Assembly (NCBI GenBank): GCA_003151315.1
Contig: PLXF01000080.1
Span: 1 to 11,820 of the forward strand
Source: Parachlamydiales bacterium
GTDB lineage: Bacteria; Chlamydiota; Chlamydiia; Chlamydiales; SM23-39
Direction of reading: 5' to 3'
Length of the DNA stretch: 11,820 nucleotides
Numbering within the stretch: the stretch's first letter is position 1; each line of letters begins with the position of its first letter. The notes below the pieces were generated by a model. That model was not told the DNA's origin. It saw only the letters and a program-made list of their open reading frames with translations, and did no database searches. Positions 1-5,151 of this stretch are shown here, in pieces. Made by a program: the position numbers and the translations under genes.

Positions 1-292
1 GAAATGAAAGAGCTATATGAAGTTACCCTGGTAAAACGAACTCACGAAGTAGAAGCTCTCAAACAAAAAATTATAAACTTACAACGCACCCCCAGAACTA
101 GTTTCAAGAAATGAAACAATCTTAAAACAGAATGATGAAATTGAAATGTTGAAAGAAAGACTCAAAAAACTGGAGTCATTAGATTCCGAACACTTGAATA
201 CGACAGCTACCCACTTAGTAAAAGAAACGGATGCACTTCTAGAAGAACACCAGGCAATTAATAAGCTATTAGAATTGCGGAAAAAAGAATAA
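1..292 (+). pseudogene. 3' end of a coiled-coil protein gene with an apparent frameshift (partial)
   Basis: The 5' end lies outside the window. Reading in frame 1 from base 1 gives a charged, helix-forming peptide (EMKELYEVTLVKR...) that would stop at TGA 112-114. The same style of sequence continues in frame 2 from about base 77 to the TAA at 290-292, with segments such as ILKQNDEIEMLKERLKKLE and a Lys/Glu-rich tail ending RKKE. Frame 2 is closed upstream by TAA at 74-76, so the switch must fall between 77 and 111. That interval contains a run of five C (89-93), and dropping one C joins the frames into one heptad-rich coiled coil. It is either a decayed gene or an indel error in the assembly. 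The product is not identifiable beyond 'coiled coil'. An internal start at 143 would give only a 49-residue peptide and has no good ribosome binding site. Confidence 0.5.
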
Positions 293-299
293 AGCCGTA

Positions 300-324
300 G
301 AGCCCGGAATAAGCTTCCAGGCTC
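300..324. terminator. Hairpin between convergent coiled-coil gene and yajC
   Basis: GAGCC-C-GGAA pairs with TTCC-A-GGCTC around a TAAGC loop: nine base pairs with one internal mismatch. It starts 8 nt after the TAA at 290-292 and ends 16 nt before the yajC stop codon. On the plus strand it is followed by a T-rich stretch (TTGACTTCTTCT), so it looks like an intrinsic terminator for the leftward neighbour and may serve both directions. Confidence 0.6.
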
Positions 325-340
325 TTGACTTCTTCTAACT

Positions 341-697
341 CTACTCAGCAACCGCTTCGATCTTCTCGTCCCCACTTGCGGGTTGGATGTCGGTGATTGC
401 GGCTTTTAACACTTCGATTTTTGCCCCTTCTACCATACGGAGAATTACCGTTTGCTCTTTCACTCGGTCAATCGTGCCGATGATGCCCATGGCTGTCGCT
501 TTGTCCCCTTTTTTCATCATGCCTCGCATCGCTTCTGCTGCTTTGCGCCGCTTCTGCTCGGGTCTCCAGAGGATAAAATAGAAGAATACCAGCGCTAGAC
601 CAATCATCATCATGGTCTGGTATAGGCTCCCTTGCGGGCTGGGGGCTCCCTCTTGAGCAAAGGCTGCTACAGGGAGAAAGGGGATCAGCTTTTTCAT
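341..697 (-). CDS. yajC: Preprotein translocase subunit YajC
   Basis: YajC is a small inner-membrane protein that associates with SecDF and the SecYEG translocon and assists protein export. The 118-residue product has the family layout: a short N-terminal segment, one membrane helix at about residues 27-44 (MMMIGLALVFFYFIL), the signature WRPEQKRRK directly after it (residues 44-52; RPQQKR in E. coli), then a cytoplasmic domain with KKGDKATAMGIIGTIDRV where the family has its 'KGDEV.T.GG..G.V..V' motif. The N-terminus MKKLIPFLPVAAFAQE also looks like a signal peptide, which is unusual for the family. A Shine-Dalgarno AAGGA sits at 704-708, 6 nt before the ATG. The gap to the upstream methyltransferase gene is 49 nt with no terminator, so the two are probably co-transcribed. 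As I recall, this adjacency is also found in Chlamydia. Confidence 0.95.
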   Translation of the reverse strand: MKKLIPFLPVAAFAQEGAPSPQGSLYQTMMMIGLALVFFYFILWRPEQKRRKAAEAMRGMMKKGDKATAMGIIGTIDRVKEQTVILRMVEGAKIEVLKAAITDIQPASGDEKIEAVAE

Positions 698-746
698 AGA
701 TGTTCCTTCATAGGGTTTTGTTTATATTAGAATGCCCGAGGAGGGC

Positions 747-2123
747 TTATCTTTCAAGAAAAGCTATATTTTCAATGTGGTAAGTGTGGGGAAATTGATC
801 CACAGGCTGTAAACTTTTAAGGCGATAGCCACTTAGCTCCCCGATATTCGCCACCTGAGTCAGTGGATTGCAGGAGATATAGAGGATCGCTTTTGGCTGT
901 AAAATTTTTAGATGATGCAGGGCCAAAGGATCTAATCCTGCGCGGGGCGGATCGACGATCACGATATCGGGACGGGGTCGGGATTCGGCTTGAAGCTGGG
1001 TGAGGACTTTCCCCACATCCCCCTGATAAAAGGTGATGTTGTCGATTTTATTGCGTGTCGCATTATCTTGGGCGTCTAAGACCGCTTCGGGAGAGAGCTC
1101 AATGCCAATAACCTGACGGGCCTTGCGGGAAGCCGCCATTCCTAGGGTCCCTGTGCCGCAATAGAGATCGTAAACGATCGGATCGGGATAGTCGGAAATG
1201 TAGGAAAGGGCCGCGTTATAGAGCTTTTCAGCCTGAAGCGTGTTGGGCTGGAAAAAGGAGATCGGACTGATTTTAAAAGAGAGGGGGCCCCCATCGAGAT
1301 GGAGCTCTTCAATAATGTGGTCAGGACCTGCAAGGAGCATCTCGAAAAATTGGGTGGGACGCCCTTTATTAGCTTGATGGATCCGGAGGAAAATAGAAAT
1401 CGGCTCGCCTAAAACCGCTTGTTGCACCGCTTCGACGAAGGAATCTAGTTGAGCGCGGCTTGGAGCCGATTCGGCTCGTCCCGATACGTTGAGCACAGCC
1501 ATTTTTTGCCCTGTCCGGATCCCCTCTCTCAGAGTCAAATAACGGAGAGTCCCCTCATCGCGGGGCGGGTTGTAAGCGAGCACGCCCGATGTTTCCCACC
1601 AAGCGCGCACACCGTTTAGGACAGAAGAAAACCACGGTTTACACAGGTGGCATCTCTCCACGTTGAATACATACGGCTCTGCCTGGGCGATCATTAGTCC
1701 TAGGTATTTCGTGCCGGCTCGATTTTCGGAAAAAGTAAACTCCATCTTGTTCCGATATTCAAAGGGGGAATCGCAAGGGATAATCGGCTCTGGATTTACG
1801 GAAAAAGAGCGACGAATCCGCTCCTCTTTTTCTCTGAGCTGAGCGGAATAGTCCATCTGCTGCCAGCAACAGCCGCCGCAAACACGGGCGTGGGAGCAAC
1901 GGGGCTCCACCCGGTCGGTGGATGGACGCAACACCTCAAGAAGGCGCCCTTTGCGCGGAGGCCGCACCTTGCGGCGCATCTCAATTAAGACTCGATCCCC
2001 CGGAAGGGTGTGGGCAATTTCCACATCGATCGGGCGCCCCTGCGGACGGGGAATAACCGCTGCACCATAACCACGGGAAGTAAATTCTTGAATTGACAGC
2101 TCGACTGTTTCAGGCTCTAACAT
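747..2123 (-). CDS. rlmD: 23S rRNA (uracil-5-)-methyltransferase, RlmD/RumA (TrmA) family
   Basis: The enzyme transfers a methyl group from S-adenosylmethionine to C5 of a uracil in 23S rRNA. The product has 458 residues, close to the family's usual length. Visible features are an N-terminal TRAM-like RNA-binding region (about 1-65); four cysteines placed as in the RumA iron-sulfur site (C76, C82, C85 in CSHARVCGGC, and C158 in VERCHLC); FFQPN at 290-294; a SAM-binding YDLYCGTGTLG at 318-328; DPPRAG at 391-396; the catalytic cysteine C418 in YISCNP; and HIEN near the C-terminus with a candidate general base E451. The whole active-site set is present, so it should be active. The exact uridine (U1939, U747 or both) cannot be read from sequence. 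The ATG at 2123 is the first possible start because an in-frame TGA precedes it by two codons. There is no clear Shine-Dalgarno. It is more G+C-rich than the right half of the window. Confidence 0.92.
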   Translation of the reverse strand: MLEPETVELSIQEFTSRGYGAAVIPRPQGRPIDVEIAHTLPGDRVLIEMRRKVRPPRKGRLLEVLRPSTDRVEPRCSHARVCGGCCWQQMDYSAQLREKEERIRRSFSVNPEPIIPCDSPFEYRNKMEFTFSENRAGTKYLGLMIAQAEPYVFNVERCHLCKPWFSSVLNGVRAWWETSGVLAYNPPRDEGTLRYLTLREGIRTGQKMAVLNVSGRAESAPSRAQLDSFVEAVQQAVLGEPISIFLRIHQANKGRPTQFFEMLLAGPDHIIEELHLDGGPLSFKISPISFFQPNTLQAEKLYNAALSYISDYPDPIVYDLYCGTGTLGMAASRKARQVIGIELSPEAVLDAQDNATRNKIDNITFYQGDVGKVLTQLQAESRPRPDIVIVDPPRAGLDPLALHHLKILQPKAILYISCNPLTQVANIGELSGYRLKSLQPVDQFPHTYHIENIAFLER

Positions 2124-2154
2124 AGCGCATCAGTTTACAGGAGCGGAAGAAAAA

Positions 2155-2160
2155 AGTATA
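2155..2160 (-). promoter_or_regulatory. Candidate -10 box upstream of rlmD-yajC
   Basis: Read on the minus strand, TATACT matches the sigma-70-type TATAAT at five of six bases and lies about 32 nt upstream of the rlmD start. No good -35 hexamer is found at 16-18 nt (TTAACT occurs at 15 nt), so this is a weak candidate. The palindrome at 2197-2279 lies just upstream, consistent with transcription restarting here. Confidence 0.25.
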
Positions 2161-2196
2161 GAGGATCTAGAGGCTAGTTAAGGGTCGGACTCATAA

Positions 2197-2279
2197 TTTT
2201 AACACCGAGAGCACCGAGAAGACACCGAGGCGCGAAACGGGCAAGTTAATATTTTTTCTCGGTGCTCTCGGCGTTAAAA
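2197..2279. repeat. Intergenic palindromic repeat A with CACCGAG units
   Basis: Two 24-nt arms (2197-2220 and 2256-2279) are reverse complements at 23 of 24 positions around a 35-nt spacer. The left side carries three CACCGAG units starting at 2203, 2212 and 2223, about 9-11 nt apart; the right arm carries the complements. It occupies most of the 185-bp gap between rlmD and hctA, both on the minus strand. The outer edge of the right arm (TTAAAA) overlaps the T-tract of the hctA terminator. It resembles the widespread intergenic repeats built from short 'ACACCGAGA / ACACAGAGA' units. A second, diverged element of similar design is at 5031-5119. Confidence 0.7.
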
Positions 2280-2296
2280 ATAGGACCCGTGTCCTA
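2275..2296 (-). terminator. Intrinsic terminator of hctA
   Basis: On the minus strand, 12 nt after the hctA stop codon, TAGGAC pairs perfectly with GTCCTA across a four-base ACGG loop (2281-2296) and is followed at once by TTTTTA. This is a compact rho-independent terminator and separates hctA from rlmD. Confidence 0.65.
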
Positions 2297-2308
2297 ATTT
2301 TAGAGACT

Positions 2309-2551
2309 TTACCGCTTCTTTTTTGCTTTTTTCTTGGAAGGCGTGCGCTCTTTGAGCTTCTTTTTGAATCGGACTGATTTTTCGGCAGACACCGATTCTT
2401 TCCGAAATTGTTTTCCCACTTTTTCCAGCTTGATCGTCCCTGTTCTTACCCTTTGCGCCGCCGCTTTATTCCCTTTTTGCACTTTCGTTAAATCGCGGAC
2501 AAGTCCCGTCAAAAGTTGGTTAAGGTGAATAATCGTATCGGCCAAAGCCAT
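2309..2551 (-). CDS. hctA: Histone H1-like chromatin protein Hc1 (short form)
   Basis: Hc1 is the chlamydial DNA-binding protein that compacts the nucleoid as reticulate bodies turn into elementary bodies. The 80-residue product starts MALADT, like Chlamydia Hc1 (MALKDT), and carries the family's conserved core KGNKAAAQRVRT followed by TIKLEKV, FRKES and AEK (about residues 26-58). The tail after residue 60 is Lys/Arg-rich (FKKKLKERTPSKKKAKKKR) but much shorter than the Lys/Ala-rich tail of C. trachomatis Hc1, which is about 125 residues long. The start is set by a strong AGGAG at 2559-2563, 7 nt before the ATG. The frame stays open upstream to 2878, but that stretch has no Hc1 similarity and overlaps the neighbouring gene. 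In Chlamydia, hctA is developmentally regulated and its translation is repressed by the trans-encoded small RNA IhtA; no regulator of that kind is recognised here. Position next to rlmD-yajC supports the call. Confidence 0.92.
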   Translation of the reverse strand: MALADTIIHLNQLLTGLVRDLTKVQKGNKAAAQRVRTGTIKLEKVGKQFRKESVSAEKSVRFKKKLKERTPSKKKAKKKR

Positions 2552-2558
2552 GAACTGT

Positions 2559-2563
2559 CTCCT
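2559..2563 (-). promoter_or_regulatory. hctA: Shine-Dalgarno that fixes the hctA start
   Basis: AGGAG on the minus strand, 7 nt upstream of the ATG at 2551. It decides between the 80-residue Hc1 start and a much longer in-frame reading that would begin inside the divergent porin gene. Confidence 0.75.
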
Positions 2564-2630
2564 GTAGAGATTCTTTCTAAGAAATCGTTTGCGAATGGGA
2601 ATTTCGCTAGACCTCTCTAAATTCAGTCCA

Positions 2631-2659
2631 TAAATATTTGTTGATTTATCTAGCAACAA
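2631..2659 (-). promoter_or_regulatory. Weak candidate promoter for hctA
   Basis: Read on the minus strand: TTGTTG (2654-2659), a 17-nt spacer, then TATTTA (2631-2636). Each hexamer matches the sigma-70-type consensus at only about half its positions. The spacing is ideal and the position (80 nt upstream of the ATG) reasonable, but this is a guess. Confidence 0.2.
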
Positions 2660-2729
2660 TTTTCTGATACACTGCTCTATCGTATTTTTTGCGTTGGGTT
2701 TTCTCTGCCAGGATAGGCTCAAAGTTCCC

Positions 2730-2758
2730 TTGTAGAATCCCGCGCTCTTTGCTATATA
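2730..2758 (+). promoter_or_regulatory. Candidate promoter for the MOMP-like gene
   Basis: TTGTAG (2730-2735), a 17-nt spacer, then TATATA (2753-2758). A transcript would begin near 2765 and leave a leader of roughly 45-50 nt before the start codon. It lies in the divergent region shared with hctA. Confidence 0.4.
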
Positions 2759-2807
2759 GACAATTTGGTTCAAGTGTCGGGCGCTGGGAAGCCCATTGTC
2801 TTTGTAA

Positions 2808-3605
2808 ATGGAATCTATGTTAAAGTGCTTTTTGTTCCTTCTTCCCGCTGCGGCTGCCTGGAGCATGTTAATCGGCAATCCCGCTCAACCCGCTCTCCAA
2901 AGAGAGGGAGTTATCCGCTCTTGCCCTTCTTGGTGGAGCGTACGTGTCGGGTATTTGGAAGATTATGTCTACCGGGCGCAATTCAAAGACGAATTCCGAT
3001 TTCCTGGCGTGGTCGCCACAACGAGCTATGTGAAACTATCCACCGATGCGGCCTTAATCACCCTTAATTTTAAAAACGCCTTCGACCTCTACGGAATTAT
3101 CGGGGCCACCAAACTGCTTTTAGACAAAGAGGTCTACACCACGCAAAATCCCTCTTGGGGCGTTGGGGGGAAATTCATTTTCTTCCGTTCAGGCGCCTTC
3201 CGGATAGGGGCCGACTTTAAATATTTCGAAACCGATCAAAGCCCCTCCCACTTTGTCTCCGATGGCTTTGCCTATAACGTCACCTCCGATTTTCAGCTCT
3301 GCTATTCGGAGCTCCAAGCGGCCGTCGGAATGTCTTATCGCGTTCCTCTAATAAGCCCCTACATTCAGCTCACCTACCTCGTCTCTAAATTAGAACCTCA
3401 TCCTTACGTGGCGAGCGTTCGCCTCCCGTTTGCGGGAATGGGCGATACTCCCGTCGATATCACCTCCAAATCGGTGATTGGGCAAAGGCGTTGGGGGATG
3501 GCGGTCGGCGCCACCATCATCAGCGGCCACATGGGCTCTTTAACAGTCGAATCGAGGATGTTCAACCAAAATGCGGTCGATGTGACCGGCGAGATTCGGT
3601 TTTAA
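2808..3605 (+). CDS. MOMP-like outer membrane porin (short chlamydial OmpA-family relative)
   Basis: Probable outer-membrane beta-barrel. The 265-residue product opens with a hydrophobic signal-peptide-like stretch (residues 4-19, LKCFLFLLPAAAAWS) followed by IGNPAQPAL, closely like the mature start of Chlamydia MOMP (VGNPAEPSL). WWSVRVGYLEDYVYR (42-56) then matches MOMP's first strand. The rest alternates polar and hydrophobic residues as in barrel strands, and the protein ends in GEIRF, with the terminal Phe typical of outer-membrane proteins. It is about 265 residues against roughly 390 for Chlamydia MOMP, like the short MOMP-like paralogues reported in Waddlia and relatives. Outside the signal region only two cysteines (C39, C165) remain, so it cannot form the dense disulfide network of classical MOMP. 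An alternative ATG at 2817 has a GGA 4 nt upstream and may be the real start, giving MLKCFLF. The next gene follows after 64 nt on the same strand. Confidence 0.8.
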   Translation: MESMLKCFLFLLPAAAAWSMLIGNPAQPALQREGVIRSCPSWWSVRVGYLEDYVYRAQFKDEFRFPGVVATTSYVKLSTDAALITLNFKNAFDLYGIIGATKLLLDKEVYTTQNPSWGVGGKFIFFRSGAFRIGADFKYFETDQSPSHFVSDGFAYNVTSDFQLCYSELQAAVGMSYRVPLISPYIQLTYLVSKLEPHPYVASVRLPFAGMGDTPVDITSKSVIGQRRWGMAVGATIISGHMGSLTVESRMFNQNAVDVTGEIRF

Positions 3606-3669
3606 ATCTGTATCCCGTCCGTGATTAAAGTCTCGATTTTTCCTCCAATTCTTTGAGAGATAGGAAAAA

Positions 3670-5013
3670 ATGGCCATAGAGGGAATGTTTAGCCCCCTAG
3701 AACGAATTTTTATCGAAGATGAGACGGGACAGATTGTTGAAGATCGAGTTATCCCCGCTCATTTTCGCCCCGCAGCATTTCCTGAATCTTATTTTATCCC
3801 TTATAGCCGAAAGGCAGATCCCTTTTTTAAGACAAAACAAATTACCGTATTAGATGCACAGACAGAGCAAATAGCTCCCATTTGGATCCTCCCTCACAAG
3901 ATCCCCTATTTCCGCTTTGACTCCTCCCTTTTCTATCAGGGATTTGAGTCCTACCTGCCCCATTGTACAGAAGAACACCTCATCGATTTAATCGAGACTT
4001 TCAGGAGGATCTCTAAAAACCTACTCACCTCCCCCATCGATTCGGCTGTGTGGCACACGTCGCGTTTAGAGGAGTTAGCTTTGCAAATCGCTACCCTTTG
4101 CCTATTTGTTAAGTGGCAAGATTTTTTCCGTTTCTCTTTATCACCCCCTCTAGGACAAATCCGAGAATGCTTCATCGGGTCTCCATCACATATATTTCTC
4201 GGTTTAACAGAGAGTAAGATCGGAGCTGGAGGCGCCAGGATTTTCGAAAGGGCTATCTGGGTTAATGAGCGGCTCGCTGTAGCCAAAGGGCTTTCAACCA
4301 TCCGGGACGCTGAGCAAATCGCCAACGAAAAAAAGGCGTTAGAAAATTTCAATGGGGCTGTAGGGATTATCCACACCTTTTACCAAGGGACAATTTCGGT
4401 GATGGGACAGCAAAAATTGCTCGTTTTTCAAGAGCTTTATGAATCGAGCCTCTACCACTGGCCCATCGCGGATATCCCTTTATCGATCCAAGAGAAGATC
4501 GATCTGATTGAACAACTATTGCATGGGCTGATTACCATTTCTCTCCATGGCTTTCACGGGGATATTCACTATGCGAATATAGTAGTAAGCCGCCCCCCTT
4601 CTGGGAAAATAAAAGGGGCGATTATCGATTTTGAGTTTTTCACGCCCCATTTTCAGCTATTAGGTCCCTATAGCACAGATCCACTCGTAGCCCCGCCTGA
4701 ATACCACTTGTTAAAAACGAGACCTCCCAAAATGGACGTATGGATGTTAGGTCTTGTTTTCTATCGGCTATTCACCAAACAGCTTCTCCCCTGGCACCAC
4801 AAAAAAAGGGACGAGGAGATGATTGAAGCGGTGTGTCAGCTCCCAGACGATTGGACTTTAGAGGCATTACGCGACTTAGAGCTCCCCCCCTTTGTCGTTT
4901 CGTTGATCAACTCTATGCTACAACCCAATCCCGACCGAAGGCCAACGGCTCAACAGGCTCTGGAAATCTATACCGTTCATGATTCAAGAATAAGCAACTT
5001 TCAATACCCTTGA
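3670..5013 (+). CDS. Protein-kinase-like protein with atypical active-site motifs
   Basis: The 447-residue product has about 180 N-terminal residues I cannot assign, then a Hanks-type (Ser/Thr) kinase fold. Visible in order: glycine loop IGAGGAR (184-190), VAK with the candidate ATP-binding lysine K206, a helix-C glutamate (E220 or E225), catalytic-loop HGDIHYAN (296-303; D298 and N303 present, but Gly replaces the Arg of HRD), IIDFE (318-322; DFE instead of DFG), APPEY (341-345; the APE motif), DVWMLG (356-361) and PDRRPT (421-426). The catalytic Lys, Asp, Asn and metal-binding Asp are retained, so it may be active, but the changed DFG and HRD leave room for an atypical enzyme or pseudokinase. 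No membrane segment is evident. AGGA at 3662-3665 precedes the ATG. It follows the porin gene by 64 nt without a visible terminator, so co-transcription is plausible. Chlamydiae encode kinases of this fold, some of them effectors; the substrate is unknown. Confidence 0.8.
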   Translation: MAIEGMFSPLERIFIEDETGQIVEDRVIPAHFRPAAFPESYFIPYSRKADPFFKTKQITVLDAQTEQIAPIWILPHKIPYFRFDSSLFYQGFESYLPHCTEEHLIDLIETFRRISKNLLTSPIDSAVWHTSRLEELALQIATLCLFVKWQDFFRFSLSPPLGQIRECFIGSPSHIFLGLTESKIGAGGARIFERAIWVNERLAVAKGLSTIRDAEQIANEKKALENFNGAVGIIHTFYQGTISVMGQQKLLVFQELYESSLYHWPIADIPLSIQEKIDLIEQLLHGLITISLHGFHGDIHYANIVVSRPPSGKIKGAIIDFEFFTPHFQLLGPYSTDPLVAPPEYHLLKTRPPKMDVWMLGLVFYRLFTKQLLPWHHKKRDEEMIEAVCQLPDDWTLEALRDLELPPFVVSLINSMLQPNPDRRPTAQQALEIYTVHDSRISNFQYP

Positions 5014-5030
5014 ATAAAACGTAAATTATT

Positions 5031-5119
5031 AACCACAGAAAGCGTAGAGCCATAAAGAAGTCTGAAAGGCTCTAAAAACGGAAGGATTTATTGCCACCCC
5101 CTCTGTAATCTCTGTGGTT
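5031..5119. repeat. Intergenic palindromic repeat B with CACAGA units
   Basis: The arms AACCACAGAAAGCGTAGAG (5031-5049) and its counterpart at 5101-5119 are reverse complements at 14 of 19 positions, diverged in the middle. Inside, TAGAGCC (5045-5051) and GGCTCTA (5068-5074) form a perfect 7-bp stem followed by AAAAA. The element fills the 138-bp gap between two convergent genes and may act as a terminator. It shares a design with the repeat at 2197-2279, and each is followed by the same 11-mer TTTAGAGACTT (5118-5128 here, 2299-2309 there). Confidence 0.55.
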
Positions 5120-5151
5120 TAGAGACTTACATTTAACCCACAAAAACAATC

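Noticed and set aside
2203..2229. CRISPR-like short direct repeats
   Set aside because: The CACCGAG units are 7 nt long and 9-11 nt apart inside a palindrome. There are no spacer-sized gaps and no cas genes.
2552..2878. A long N-terminal extension of hctA in the same open frame
   Set aside because: It overlaps the divergent porin gene, has no resemblance to Hc1, and a strong AGGAG exactly precedes the MALADT start, where Hc1 proteins begin.
3951..4376. A minus-strand reading frame of 141 codons inside the kinase gene
   Set aside because: It lies opposite conserved kinase and linker sequence, is Cys/Ser-rich in the manner of a shadow frame, and has no ribosome binding site.
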